Positions 22,492 to 37,992 of a DNA stretch of 64,000 nucleotides are shown here, piece after piece. Source of the DNA: Pyrocephalus nanus (taxonomy: Eukaryota > Chordata > Aves > Passeriformes > Tyrannidae); contig CM076259.1 of assembly GCA_038380795.1 (NCBI GenBank), positions 75,698,200 through 75,762,199 of the forward strand. The letters run 5' to 3'. The position numbers and the translations under genes were made by a program. Position 1 is the stretch's first letter, and each line of letters starts with the position of its first letter. Below the pieces are notes generated by a model, which was given only the letters and a program-made list of their open reading frames with translations, was not told the DNA's origin and ran no database searches.

Positions 22492-25400
22492 AGGTGACCA
22501 AGGCTGTGCCTTGTGTCTGTAGGGCACAAAGGAAGCATGTGCTCCAATACTAACCAGTTTATTTGAAAATTTTGTGACAAAAGTTCTTGTTGGTAAATGG
22601 TCAATAAGGACATACTTTATCCACATTTTTCTGTTCATTATCTGTGATATCAACTATAAGTGTCGGATCCCACCACCATTTGCTGCCTGGCATGATATAG
22701 ACAGAACAGCATTACAAGATATTGTAAACAGTATGGAAACTTTTCAAAGCACTAGACTTAGGCTATATTTATTTTAAAAGGACTTTACTCATAAAAATCC
22801 TTATTCTCTTCCTTGATGCAATGAAGCCTAGGTTTATTCCATGTAATTTAGGCATGTGACCAAATTGTAGAAGTCAGAAAACCTTTTCCCTAGAATCCCA
22901 CAAAGTCAATGAGGAGAAAGAGATGCACATGCAGTGATTCAGATCTTATAGTTCAACAGATTGCAGAAAAATCCATATTGTCCAAGACGTCTGCATATAT
23001 GATAACTGAAATATTATAATAACTGAAATAATTTGTAGGATTTAACCAAAGGTACTCTTAATCATGCTAAACGTAAGATTGGTGTCAAAATTCTGGAAAA
23101 GCATATCTCTATGCCCCACAAATTATCCTGAAGAAAAAAGTGTATGTCAGACTTTGCAGAAAAAGTGATTTAAACTGTCAGTGAAACAGTACTTTATGTT
23201 GTAGGGGATTTCCTTGAATTCATGAAGAATTGAACATCCTGCATTTTGATTTTCAAGGCAGAACAGATATTTTTCTAGTTAGTATCTGTTACCCTAGCAT
23301 CTGCCTTTGTTTTTCATCACAGCCTGCTTTTTAGTGCTGGGCAGCTGGGTAAGGGATTTGCACAGGCATAGGAAAAGGAAGGTAAGGGTTATGACAGCAG
23401 TGACCACAACAGCATGAAATCCCAGGCAGGGAATTTCATTACAATGTTAGTTCATACTTAGCTGTTCCAGAATGTTTTTATTGTACTTATTCCTAATCTT
23501 TTTCATATTAAAGCAAAGGAGAGGGAAATGACAAAATAGAAAAGGTAGATGGGACTGACAGGAAGGTTAAGGAGGCTTTTATCTTCAACATGGGTCCAGC
23601 AGCCAAGGTACTCAAGGATTTAATGCATTTACCAAGGTATGCAAGTAGAAGTCCATCTGATGGCCCAGTAATGAAATGACATGCAATATTCTGTGATTGC
23701 CCTCAATTACCCTATGCAAAGCAAGAATTAATTACTAGCATTGAAAAAATTCACCTTTGTCCCTCATTTCAGGCTCTCATTTATACTGAGTGTTTCTCAG
23801 CTGATAATAATAGCGGTCCACGTAGTTGATAGCTGGCTTTTTTCCTTGTAATGGAGCTGATCCTCTTACATGATAACTATAGTCTAATCAATCAACGGCT
23901 GAAGTAAGCATTAAGGTATATACAGGGCATTTTAAAAGTGCTGAACCCACCCATGTACTATTTGGCACATTGTTGTCCAAGATTGTAGTACACAGGATGG
24001 TTAATTTGATCCATTTGTTTTACAACAAGGACTGCCACCACCAAGTTATTTTAATGTAATGTTATAAATCAACTTGAAGGCTGCATAAAAAAATAAATAA
24101 GCCAAATAAAACCAACATAGAGATTCATCACATAGTCTCTATTTTCCCTTGTTGCATTAAGAGATGCATTTCTAAAAGGAAAACAATGCTAAATGATCAT
24201 TACCCCAGACTCCCTCTGATTCCCAAGTTGCCAGTATAGTATTATATTGGTGGAAGGAACTGGTTGCTTGCATGTGATTTTAAAATATATTCTGTCTGTT
24301 CATATTTAGTACAAGTCTAGTCATAAATGCAGAGCCAGAATAGGAAATTCAAACAGAAATTACTCAAAAAAAAGTTATGAGAATAATCATATTTTTCCAT
24401 TTCATATTTATTTTACATTTAGCTTTACCCTTTATTCAGGTCTAATTTAAAAGGTAGAAGTGATGCTGTAGTAATAGAAGACAGTGTCATAATACAAAAG
24501 AATGGACACTAGCGTCTTTATTTGGTTTTACACATTTTCTTTCAAATTAAAAAGGCTTAAGGGGTGTGTATTGATACACATGGATCAGTCCGAGTTGCAC
24601 AAAGATTTTTTTTGTTTACTCTGGTATAACAGGCAGGTGCATGCTAAGGCTGAAGACAAGTGCATGAAGAGCAAAGGTAGCAGGTTGGAAATCAATTCTA
24701 AAGTCTCAGTAACTTTGAAATTTCCAGTCCCCAATGTCATCTGGGGAGGGCTGATAGCAAACTGCTGGTGAAATGAGAGCAGCTTCTGAAACCAGTTGTT
24801 CAGATTAACCTGCTTGACTCTGCTGTGAAGGGTACTGTAAATACTCATTCACTCAGGAAAGAGTGGGAGGAAATTTCAAAAAGCTCTCTTTGCTCTTTCA
24901 AGAAAAATCTCATCTATTTAGACATCTCTAATGTATTGGCAGTATCTGAAGCAGTCATTCAAGTTTCCTTTATAGAAAAGAAGAGGCGCTTGTAGAGTGT
25001 GGTTCCTCTCATTTCTTAGGTAGAGATCTGGTACAAACCACTTTAATAGCTCTCTAAAGGTTCCTGCTTCTCACTACCACAAGGAAAGGAGGCCTAGAAA
25101 ACTAAATTTGTTGATGTCTACAGAGATCTGCAGGTGGATGAGATAAATCCCATCTCCGGTAAGTGACTTAAGAGTGCTTTGATCCCATTTGGTGCTAAGT
25201 CAGACTGGTTACTTGGAGTGGTAACTGGATTTTTAGGAAGCTGATCCTAGCCATTTCCAATAGGTAGAATATTTCAACTGAAAAACATTTAAAATAAGTT
25301 ATTTGCCTTTGCACTGAAGGGGACTGGAATATGTCACACACCATCTGTAAACATGAAATGCTTCAGAAAGCATCTCCCATTGAGAAGGCAGTATTTGATG

Positions 25401-28400
25401 GTAACAGTGTGGGTGGGCATCCATGTCAGTTTGGCATATTAACCTGCATATTATAAAGGAATTCAGGATAGAAAGCCAAGTCACCTAATCATGCAAGCAT
25501 GTTCTTAATTACTTTCTAAATAAACGATAGCAACAAAGGTGCTTCAGTAACACAAAAACATAATCAGACACTAGCTGCAATGAAGACTCGCTTGCTGAAG
25601 GCTTGCTTCATTTTATGTATATACTGTGTTCACTCTCTTCTTTAGCATTTTTTACTTTAATATTAGCAAAGGATGCCATAAAAGTTTGGTTTTTTTTGTT
25701 TTTCTAAAACCTCAATATTTGCTTTAAATTCTGTCTTATTCACACTTTCTTATGATCCAACTTAAAAAAGTATTTTCAGAATTTTTTTCTGCTGAAGGTA
25801 AATATTTTTTTCCTTTTAGAAAAGTAAAAATATATAAACCCAAAGGATTATAGAAGTTAGGCCACAACTCTGGAGCTGAGGTTCTGTTTTCACAGAAAGG
25901 AGGATTAAAATCCTTCTCTTTCACACATTACAAATTGAAGTAAGTTTCTAAACTAAACTGCAGCCTTCACAGAAACATGATGCAGCTGGGAAAAAAGACA
26001 ACCTCTGTAGCTGTGCATGGGTATTTTTGTTCTTATCTCCCCTTGTTTTTTACCTACATTGTTATGAAGCAAGTGGAGGAAATATATATATGAGACTGTG
26101 TAATTTCTTTTAATAAGCTGTGATCTTTGCAGGAATCTCTCTGACCACTTTCACAGATAGGCATACTAGAAACTTTGCTGATCTGCAAAATTTCTAATGG
26201 AAACACAGACTCAGAAAAATAAAAATATAAACAGAAAGAACTTAAATCCTTGAATACCTGTGACTGAATATCTCCAACACAGTTTTTTTCCTCACTTGAT
26301 TTAGTAGAGAAAAGCTGTGATAGCACAGGATGGGGCTTGGTGAGAGAACCAGGCTGGCACACTGGTTGATGTAAAGTTATTTGTAGGAATAGTGCTAGCA
26401 GAAAGCCCTCTAACAGAGGAGGTACAGAGAGTATCAGCAGAGCTCACTGAATGAGTCAAAACCACAGTGCTTTCTCTCTGGGCAGTACAAAGCGTTAAAA
26501 ACTTCTTCGGTAGTCTATAGAGAGGGGTGAGAGAAAGGAGAGCAACTGTATATAGTCACAAAAGCACGTGGCTTGGTGTGGTAGGTCAGTGGAAGCACTT
26601 CAGTTGTTCTCACCCTAGGCAAACAGAAATGGTGAGGTCAGCAGAGACTTTCAGTGAAAATCAGAAGATGATAGTGTCTGAATTACTCCTTTTTTAAGAA
26701 CATGTGAGATGTCAAAACAGTAGAGGCTTTGTAGGATTCAAATGGTAAAAGTTTGCAAATTTTTGGTTATGAGATCATTATGATTGAGGGGGTAAGGTGC
26801 AATTTTGAAACCTGGTGGTGAAAAAGCAGTAAGTATTTCTTTGCCCTTCAGGATAAGATGAAACTTTAAGGAGAAATTAAATGTGCCATTAGAACATTCT
26901 TAGTATCTGACTATATTTCACTTGTAAATGGATAGGTTTCTACATAGACAACTAGTAAGAATAGAAGTTGCTGAAAGATATATTTGTTTTCCATTATTTT
27001 TCAGGAATCTTTATATTTAGTGAAACATCCCTAATGAATGTTCAGTCTCAATACAAAACAGTTAAATGAGTGAAAGTTCAGAGCATTAAATTGTGGGCTA
27101 CATTGATTTTCTGACCTGCTTACACAGTAAATTTTTCATATTGAGGCTACCCACAAGGTCTTTTGTTTTCCACTTCTCAGATTTCAGTTTGAAATAACTC
27201 AGAAAAAGCTTTCAGAATCTCTTTCCAGAGTCATCCTTTGGAGGTGACCTTTGACTTAAAAGGGACAGTCAAAGCAGCACTTCAAATATCAGAAAATTGC
27301 ATAATTTTTAGGGATCTTTTACTGTTGATCTAGTAGCTGAGATGATGAAAATATAGTATTAAAATAAAAATTGTCTGGAAAATTAGTAATTCCTTGTTTT
27401 TAAAATTCCTTGGACAATGATTGAAGAAGAAATTAAAAATGCAACCTTCTCACTGGGTTCCTTCAGCTAATATACTTGCATAGTCTGTGTATGATTGACA
27501 CAGAGGTTCTGTATGTAGAGGTTTTGATTGTTATGCAGAGAAGAGTAAAAGAGAGTTAAAAATAGATGTCTAAGTAGAAAGCAAAATTTTGTATAAATGC
27601 CTAATTTTTCAAGAGAGGCCTTCCAAGATAGCAGTAGTCTTTTCGTAGTTTATGAATAGTGTGATTTTAAAGGGATTACGTTCCATTAAAGTTTATAGGA
27701 AGATAGGAAGCATTGTGTTTGGTCTTTATACTACAAATAACCAATTTTAATGCAACTGCTCTTTTCCTATATCTGCTAAAATTTTGGGAAAACATCCTGT
27801 CATTTGCATCACTGACTTAAGATGTGAGTTTTGACAAAATTGCATATTTTCATATTTTTCAGTCTTTACTTTTCACTGTAGGAAACTATACTTCAGGAGT
27901 TTCTGAGAAGGAGAGAAAAGAAAAAAATACGACTAAAATTGAGCTTTGAATGCCTTACCTCTGTGAGAAAACGCTTTCCTGTTCTGTAAAAAACAGTGAT
28001 TTTTGAGACTTACAGCACATTTTCATGAATGTACACTCTGATTTGGTTCAAGAGGACATTTAGGGCTAGTCTGGTAATTAGTTTTTCCAGAAGAGATTGC
28101 AACTATAACTTATGGCTTCACTGTCAAAAGCTGGATTGTTTTCATAGAGTAACAATCTTGCATCAGCTGCAAAGTATAATATTAAGGTAAAAACAAGCCA
28201 GCGACATTTTATTCAGAATTAAATAAAGTGAGTACTCTAAATGACTAATAATTAAAAAGTGCAGGAATTGAATTCTATTAGGAATTCAGTCAGTGAAGAG
28301 CAGTATATGAGTACTCTTATGGTAAGGGCAAAAAAGGCCCTTGTTTTCTCTAGAAGACAGGACTAGGCCACAGTAGAATTTATTTTACTGTTGTTTTTCT

Positions 28401-31400
28401 GTTTGTTTATTTTCTTTAGTCATTCTAAGCCTATATAAGTTTTGGTTAATACCTTAAAATATTTTCAATTCTGGAAGTAAAATTTTCCATTGAATTAAAA
28501 TTAAAAAGCTTCTTGCAGCTATACAAAAATTGCTGTTGGACTAGATGATCATTTGATCCAATTAAAATAGTCTAGTCTATTCTATTTACTAAAAAAAAAA
28601 AAAATCTTGTTTTCTCATGGCCACACCCTAAGACAGACAAAAGCTTGAACCTTGGGACCTGAAACAGTCTCCAGCAAATAGCTGCTAGCATTTCAGGGTA
28701 GGGAGTTTAAAAATTGCACAGTATTTGCACTTTGGGGTATGGATCACAGCCAGGAATTATTCTGCAGCTAGCAATTAACTGTAAGCTGGTGAAACAGTTT
28801 ATGCAGAAGAGAATTTTACATTTACAACAGAATTTGTTGTTCATGAGTGACAATTCAAATCCACCTATTGTGCAGAAACATAGTGTTGCATTTGTCCTAG
28901 TTAACTTCTGAAATGTGTTATTTTCTCAGGCTCTGATATGCCTCTGAGCCATTCGGACTAAGTCCAGGTAAAATATTTTCAATTTGGCAAATCAGCTTCC
29001 TGCTGATGTATATTGTTAGGAAGTACTGAAAGCTGCTTTTGTTTTTGTAAATAACAACGGATCATATGAAAATGACTCATCTGTTATAGAAGACTTTATA
29101 TAAACCAAAGTATTCATTTCAATCTTTGGATGCATATGGTGATGTGGGAGAGTTCAAACATTTGGACAGACCTGTTAATACAGGAATGAAATCCTATGGA
29201 TTATATTGTTAAATGTAAATTTCACTAGATTTTAATTTTTTTATTAAAAATTGTCTCAACTTCCATGTTAAAAGTGATATTTCAGGAATACAGATGAGCA
29301 GACAAATAATGTCTTTTAGAGACATTACAAAAGAGAACAAAGAGAAGATGCTGGAGTTTGACAGCAGACTTTTGAAATATAAAACTGTACTTAATCTCTG
29401 TGCTGACATTTCCACTGACTGTACTACAGGTCCAGAGGATCTCAGAGGCATAAAAAGCTCCCTAAATTTGATAAAAATTATTAAATTTATGAAGAACAGC
29501 TTATGCCTTTGAACTCTTTCATAATACTATTTTACATTAGTCCTTTTGTAAACTAATGGTGTCATATAAAGTAAGGAGAAAAATTTTCCCTTGAGGACAC
29601 CTACCCACTGGTGAAAGTATATTAGACCATCCTGTGCCTACTTATGGAAGATATGAATAGTCACAGCCCCCAGATGCAAAGTCTTGCAAGGTGCCTTTTT
29701 TTTTAAACAAGATCCAATAAAAGAATTTGGACAGATTCAAGCATATGCATTCAAAACTGTAGTTCTGAAGTTTTGCACAATTTTCCTGCCCTGTACTTTC
29801 TGACCTTAAACATTTTAACGCCCACACCTCTCAGAACAGCATAGATCAAATCAGAATCACAAAACATAGATATTCCACCAGAAATTACAGGTAAGGGTTA
29901 TTTGTGTAGCATTGGTTATACAACCTTGGGATGTGGTTTCTCACAAAATGCAATGGGGATTTCTCCTTCCTTTTGTTACATGGAAGGCAGAAGCAGCGGT
30001 ATTTGCCATCACAGTGCTTTTGCTGTAGCTGTTTTGTAACTGCAGCACTTTCTCAGAAAAACCTGGCTTCTGTATCTGCTTTCATATATACAGACACAGT
30101 TCTGTATTGCTCAGGTCCTGAGGATATTGATGTTTCAATACCAGGGGACTGATGTTTCTTCTCTTGAAAGTGTGTGATTGTACACAGAAAACAGAGAGGG
30201 AACCTATGTACTGGGAGACTAAGCCAAGGAAAGGAGTGAAATGTCAGCCTTGTTTCATTCCTCAACATTTTCTACTGTGAGAAAGATTTGCCTAACTATA
30301 GGGTCCTTGTTTAATATTTAGTGCTGTCAGATACCAAACTTCATCTCCAGAATTCTTGTACTCTGTCTTCTGGACTGGCTCAGGTGTCTCAAATGAGAAA
30401 TAAATACTGCCCATTGGGCTTGCCATTGATTAACCTGATGCTAAGGTAACTCGGATATGCATTTTGCATATCATTTAAAAGAGGTGTCACTACTCCCATT
30501 GTGGGTAGCTGGTAATCTTTCCAAGACCCAGCGCTTGGGTCTGGAAAGCATCTATTCAGTGCATTCCATATTCCATAAAGCTAAAGAACAGAAGCACCCA
30601 CTATGATGAGGTTGCCTACATTTGCGATTTTCATTGAGAGTTCGGTTTTTTGAGTTGTTTTTGAGAAAGGGTAGTTGCTCATACTTGATAAGTACATTTT
30701 AAAGCTAATTACACTTTATCCTGAATAGCTGACATTCTTTTCAAATAAAATGCTAGAAATAAACTTAATTTGTATTGAGGGAAACCTGACCACACCGTAA
30801 CCAGAAGTACTACTTATCTTATCTTTCAAAAATGCTTTGCCATGATAAACATACAAGAGGTAATCTTTAATGTGAATACTATTCCTGAATTTCTCAGTCA
30901 GTTGTGGGTTTACATCATATGTTTATTAAGACATGAAAACCTGTTACTAAAATTAATTTTTTCCTCTCTTGTCCACTTTGCTGATGAGAATATGAAAATC
31001 TCTGTTGCCTTGGAGACTGCTGATTGCTTAGATTTTTCAAGGTAGAGGTCACTCAGTGTTACTTTTGAAGGCAGATCAAAATAGCTTTAGTGCTAAAAAC
31101 TTTTTTGTATATTGACAGTGAAGAACCACCTGTAGAGAAGACAGTACAAGGAAATGCTTCCAGGTAAAACAACTTCATTTTGTTTTTAAGTAGGTCACCT
31201 CTTCTAAGTTCATTTAATTGCTATTCCCACCCCCTTAAATGTATTTTTAAGGAGATGCATATGAAATGAAGATGCACACTGAAGAAGGCCACTGCCAAGC
31301 ACTTTTTGTTATCATATTCTTTTAGAACAATTGTTTAGAACCTTGAAAAGAAGTACTGTTCTATGCCTTTACCTTTTGACACTGTAGATGTTTCCTAATG

Positions 31401-34400
31401 TTGCCAAGCATGTATCAATAAGCTGAACACTCTAGGGCAGGCAAACACATTGACATTCAAGACTGAATGCATTACATTAATGTACATAAAATGCTATATC
31501 ACATAACATTAATATAATAGAAATAGATGTTGCTCTTGCAGCTCATAGCAATTCTTGTCTGTATCAAGCATCTGGCATCTGCAGCCTCTCTCTGCCAGTC
31601 AGGGGATTAATGCAGATTTCAAAAGAAGATTCTTCAATATCCTACAGGGTTTTATTTACAGATTCTAAATTTCCTGTGATTCTTGCGCTTTATTTTTCAG
31701 CGTCTTCCTACATGGGTTCTTCCTTCCCCTTACAGTTCTCTGCTGTCTTCTCTCGCACTGTCTGCCTCTCTCCCTCCTTTCTTATCCTTCATACAAAACC
31801 TTCATGGTAAAAGCTTGATGCCTCTGCATAGTAGCAGGAGAACTAGAATGAGCAGCCAAAGTCAGATGCTGAAATGGGAATGTGACTAGTTTTCCCACGT
31901 CATATCCACAGGAGAAGCCAGCTCCTACTGCCATTTGCCATCGCCATTATGTCCAGAGAGAGGACACACTCTTCTTTACCACTGCTAGCCCGGTTTTCAG
32001 TTCTTTACATCAATTTCTGGCCAGCAGGTCCCAGAGAAGCACTTATCTTCCTATGACTAATCTGATCCTTCACTAGAAGCGATGAGATTCTTGCTAAGGA
32101 CTGATAATAATTACCCCATTCAGGGGCAGTATTTGTGATAGCTCTGCAGTCGTACTTCCTAGCTCACCCCTCAAAACTTTACAAATTATTTCAACTCCAC
32201 ACAGTGATATTTCAAGGATTTATTACGGAAAACCTGGGACAGGTCCTTATCCAGTATGTATACTCCTAAATCAGAAGGGAGGATTAATGGTCTGCATATT
32301 TAAGAGATGAGAGATAGTGTAGGACATGTACGTAACAGGGAATGTGCCTGGGATTAGTTACCAGTTCAAACTTTGTACTGGAAATAGAAATGCCCATTTT
32401 ATACTTACCAGAGCTGGTTGCAATATGGTGCTTTTCACAGGGATTGGGAAATCCTCACAGGACAGTGATATTAACTTGGAAAAATTACCTATTTTAAAAG
32501 AGATTCATTTGGGAAAGAGGGCACTAATGCAGAGAAACATGTTTAACACAGTCCAGATTAAAAACTGAGAAAGAGGTTGTCAGGTGGGCATGGTGACTGG
32601 ATAAAGACACCTAACTCTCAAAGCAAAGTGATTTTCTCTGCTTTTTGAGCCCTGTGGTTCCTGAAAAAGCTCCTGCATTTTTGATAAATAAACAAGACTC
32701 TTGAAAGAAGAACCCCTAGTCATTCTGTTCCTTTGTTGCTAATGCTAGCAATTCCCCCCACCTTGGAGTACAGTTAACCCCTCTTATTAAGAACAAAAGT
32801 CCTAAATAATTGCTTTCAGCTTCTGATTACTAAGTGGGAGTAAAATGAAAAAAAAAAGAAGATTCCTGTCAAGACAGGGTTGTTATTTCACCACAGTAAT
32901 TTTAACCAGCATTTCAGAAAATATTTGGCTAAGTATTCTATTTTATCCTCTCTCACTTATTTAACTTGAATCTTTAGATCTGTCTGTTGTTATTGTTGTA
33001 TTCATCTAAATTCAAGCAGGACAGCCTAAGTTCCTAATTACCTGTTCAATTCTCAGTTTTCAATTGCACAAACAGCATGTAATGCTTCCCAGCGTGTAGC
33101 CGTATAGGTCTTTCTGAACATGACAGGAATGAATACTTGCTGAGACTGCTAATCTCAACGACTATGCAGCAGATCTTATTTCCTCTTCCTTCTTCAAAGC
33201 TATGAAGTTCAGCATCACTATTAAGGATAAGAGGTTTGAGTTTTAAATCCTTTAAAATCAGGTCAAGCAACCAACACCTTGTAAAACCAAGATTAAACAG
33301 CAAGTGATAATGTTTAATCCAATTCTGTTAGATTTTACAACAGAAGAAACACATAAGCAGTGTGCAGCATTTTATTCCAAGGTCTAAATTTGTTTGCTGT
33401 TCCTTCCGCAAGCTATATTAAAAATATTAAAGCTTGGCTACAGTAAATGTTTTTATAGTGCTTAACTTTTACCTCCCCGAAGTATACTTTATGACTTCTG
33501 TCACTATAATACCTAAGTACTTCACAGACTAATTGGGTATGTTTTTAAAGCTTTCAAATTCTCTCTGAGGCATGCAAAGTCTGGCTAGACCTAGTTTTCT
33601 GATGAGGAACTACAGCATAAATTTATGCATAGATCTTTTGCAAGCAGACGTCTCACACCGCTGGACCAACAAATAGCCTCCTCAGTAGGATCTTTAGGAA
33701 AATTCAGTCTACTTCACTTCAGTGTCTGCTGGACCAGAATGCAGACAGACATCATTTGTCTCTGCTTTAGGAGCTTGTGTGCACAGCTGCAGAGAAAATC
33801 AGAGTAAGAACTAGGTTTTCAGCCTTGAGCATCTACATTTGAGGTTACATGAGCACCTGATACTGTTTTTCCCTAGTGTTACTTATAATAAGACAGAGGT
33901 ACTTGCTACTGTACATGCAGCAGTAACAATAATTGTTTAGTACTGAAGGGCAGCAATATGAAATACTGTATGTAATGAGATTCCCATACATACATGCATT
34001 AAAGGGATGAGTCGTGATCTTTTATGGTCATTACATGCTCTGGAAATGTACAGAACCAGCCTTTTCCTATATGATTACTGTGATTTCCCTCACTCTTATT
34101 CTGTAAGGTAGCAAATCACTATCTCCTCCAAAGATAGTGAACTAATGGCAAATGAAATAACATAAGGAATCTCATAATGAAAGGCCTTTCCATAGTTACA
34201 GCTGATTTCTCAGACAAAATCACTATTCGTCACCATTTCCTTAAATTTTAAACCACCATTGCTTACATGGGCAGTCTAAGTGCTTCTCTTTTTAGCCACT
34301 CAGTCAGAGACCTGGGCTTTTTGGCTTCTTGTGATAGTAAATCAGAGACACTTAGTAATGATAAGTGGGTATCATGCATAGCTAAGCTTAAAAATTACTA

Positions 34401-37400
34401 TTAAAAAAAAAAAAGAGAAAATTTGCATTCTTTTGCTAAGCTTTGACTTTGTGCTATAGAAGAAAAAATAAAAAACCTAAAAAATAAAATAAAATTAAAA
34501 AAAAAAAAAGTAGAATTCAGGAACTAATCCATATCTCTTTTCCTCCTTCTTCATTGCTATTCTGTCTACATTTTGGTTCTTAGTAGCTTTTGTTTTGGGA
34601 TGCATGTCTTTGGAAGAACCAGATGTTGCATCACAATTGGTGTTGATTTCTCGTAGGGTATCACACTGTTGGAAATCCTAATTACACATGTTTTTCACAG
34701 TTCCTGAAGCTAAATGATGATTTTTCCTACTGCAACTTCTCTGTATCTTTCTTTCTTGCATACTGTGGTTAGGTTTACATCTTCCAGCAAAAATATACTT
34801 GAAATACACAAATTCAGTTGCATAGCTAAAAAAAAATGTAAAAGGCTGTTTTCGAGGCTGAGATCTCATTAGCTGTTGGAGCAGGTCAGCTATGCTCACA
34901 GAGAACATCATCTGGTTTGGTTTCATTTCAAAGGACTCCAGTGGCAGTCCAAGACCATCCTGCCATGTGAAAGAAAGAGCATTTGAAAGTGCGTGCTGAT
35001 CCAAACTAAAACATCTCATGTAGATTTCCCCCTGAAATGTAAAGAATAGTGTCCCCAGACAGACACAAACTTCCTTCTTTTGCCATCTGCCAATTTATCA
35101 CAACTATTAACTCTTACAAGTAGTGATGTTTTCGGATGGATGGAAAAGTGAGATCCCTGGGTCACCTACCCCATACGGATGAGATCACTGGAGCATGCTA
35201 TCAATATGGTACCTGTTATGTCAGAAAGTGGCTTAAGTAAATACTCTAGGGCAGGAAAGGAGGAATCTTCCCTGCACAAGACAATAGAAAAAGGTGGCAA
35301 TGCAACCTTATTGAAAACCTAATTGGTACTTATACAGAATATTTTATGAAATGGTAAATTTTCTAAAATATATTTTGCCTCAGTTATACCTACAAAAATG
35401 TGGAGCTTTTTCTTGTAACTGCTTTTATCTGTGAACCAAGTATGTGAAATATGTTTTTTAAAATAAGGACAATTATCAGTGTAAACAAAGTCTGTGTTAA
35501 CATCATAAGTAATAAGTTAGAAAACTGGCTCAGTTTTATTCTGTACATATGTCTTATCATAGACAAATAATTTATTTTGAAAATATTTATAAATATTTAT
35601 AGAAATGGAAAAATATTTTTTCAAATTCAGTTTAATGAGTAAAAAAATCTATTGTCTGTTTTTGTCTTCTAAGGGATCACTGTCTTCTAATAGCTCAAGG
35701 AGAGGTACCTACACAGCAAAATAATCTTTGTTTTGTGTGTGTAATATGGTGTTGCCAGTGTTTTCCAGTCATCATTATATTAATGGGTGAGGATAATATT
35801 TTTTTAACCATTTGTAATACAATATTTTGTATAGATAATATTCATCAGTTTTCAGTGTAAATCAAAATATAATAGGTATTCCATGTCTGCAAAATGAACT
35901 CTTCTTAAAAGCCTTCCTCAGCTTTATTGTCCCATTAGTTTTGCTGGAAATTCCATGCAGAAACTCTGTTTAATAGAAATCATCTAATTCCTAGACGAGC
36001 TGTATTAATGGCCTTTTTTTCTTCTGCCTGTTTTAGCCATCATCTTAAAAATCTGTCTTTTCTCTCTGATATTTAACACTTATATGTACTAGAGAGTAAT
36101 CATATCGGATCCCTACCCAACCGTCATAATGTTGGATTAAGCATGACATGCTCTTTTAGTGCTCTGTGCTGTAACAGGTTCTCTGTTCTTTTGATTATCC
36201 TAATGGTCATGTTACAATAACCAATGAATCCCTTGTTGATATGTCTAATTCGTTATATTTCTTTTCAAAGTGCTGAGAAGACAACCAAAAATAAATGAAA
36301 TCAATTCACTGCACATTCCTTTCAATGGACTTTTCTGCCTGTCCTTATTTTAATAGAAAACTAGATTCCCTAAATAGCAAATAACCTTGCACAATTATGA
36401 CATTCATAAGCTGTAGTTATAATCAAAAGAATAACTGAAGGCAGCTGTGATTCACCAGTTTGTTGCTGCCCACTGGGACTCTTTTCTCTTTATCAGCCAT
36501 CAAATCAGCAACTACTAGAGCTGTTCACACAAATGTAACTCCAGTACAACAAGTTTAACCTTATTTTTATCCAGCTCCAGCACAACAATTCCTTGACAGT
36601 TTCTTTCCCAAATTGTTATCACCCACTATATTTTTTAGCTACAAGTCAACAAGGTCTGTTCCATGGGAAATCCCCAAACTAATAGCCTGAAGTTAGAAGC
36701 AATGTGTCTGTTCCCCGAAGAGAATGGCTCGTGTCATAGAAGTAGATTTGCTGGTCAATCAAACCAATTAGCACATGCCTACTTGCCTTTCTTATCTCCC
36801 ATGATTTGCAATGTGTCCTGTCATCTTTAGACATATTTACCAAGACTGTGATTGTAATTTTTGAAAACTATTAACCAGAAATGTGACTGCCAGAATAAAA
36901 CTTCCAATGGTAATGCCATAAAAGCAACAAACACAACTGCCAGAGCTAAGATTTTGATCCGGGTTTTTTTTTGTTTGGTTGGTTGTTGTTTTTTGTTGGT
37001 GATTGTTTGTTTGTTTGTTTGTTTTTCTTTTGAAATGCTTCAGAAGGTCCCATAGCTGAAAATCTTTGAATGAAGAGCAGTAAATAAATGCAAAATTTTA
37101 GTTACTTTTATTTGGGCTAGATTCATGCATGATAATGTTATATTTATTTAGGAGGTAGAAGAAGAATTTCAATACAATATGTAGACTAAATATCTTATAA
37201 ATACTTTGCAAGTTATATAGATAATAAGAAATTACAATGTATGGACGAAAATACAGTTTTAGTAGCCTAATTGTTTTCTGCTCTCATTCATATAACTGGC
37301 ATGAAGCTTCAGAGCCCTCTTGGAAGGGAAAACTTGGGAACACTTGGTCTCTTAACATCAGACAATAGTTGATCTGAGCATTCTGGGCAACTCAACTAAA

Positions 37401-37992
37401 TAAAAGGTCTGAAGACTGACAGATAATCACAACCCAGTTTTCAATTAGGAAGAGTGAAAACTGAGTGCAATTCACACGACTATGTACATTTTAAACATCT
37501 GTACTGGTCACTCTTGGTATTTTTATAGTCAATTAAGACAAAAAAGCTCTTCAAGCTGCAGCTTATATGTCTCTAATGTGTACTCCACATCTGTATTCTA
37601 AGTACTAAACCTACTCACTAACTAAAAAGGGACTCTGCTGTGACCAGTTTGGATATAGGTATCAGCACCAACAGTATCCCAAGTTAGGTGACGTGAATCT
37701 AATCTTTTAAATAATTAAGTGACAAATCAAAGCTTTTCCCAAACTCACTCTTTACTTTGCAGTATAAACACAGATTTGTTAAAGTAAAAACTATATTATC
37801 TGTGCTTCTGTGTCATGAATTGTGAAGAAGTAATGAAAATAGAGTTTCCATACTGGGAAGCAACCATGTCTTTAATGCACTCTAGAGAATTAGCACAAGC
37901 TTCACCCACCTTTAATCCTTGTCAGTGAAAGTGGGCACACATGACACATCCATGCACATTTTGCTCCTGTGTGGCACAGTTTACACTGGTTG
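22492..37992. other. Intronic stretch of 15.5 kb, almost no recognisable features
   Basis: AT-rich sequence with short A or T runs (for example 34440-34510) and a (TTTG)n tract at 37004-37026. No confident CR1 copy, RNA gene or coding exon was seen. A strong isolated donor-like CAG|GTAAGG occurs at 29888-29896 without a good upstream acceptor. The 36420-36830 part has mixed composition without repeat signatures. Confidence 0.5.
37004..37026. repeat. (TTTG)n microsatellite within a G/T-rich patch
   Basis: About five to six TTTG units at the end of a G/T-rich patch that starts at 36961. Confidence 0.85.

Noticed and set aside
28530..28580. TTGGACTAGATGATCATTTG, resembling a CR1 end
   Set aside because: Too short and lacks the terminal ATTCTATG repeat; could be chance.
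29148..29175. GAGTTCAAACATTTGGACAG, similar to a CR1 3' UTR word at 22358
   Set aside because: Only about 20 bp match and no flanking CR1 sequence.
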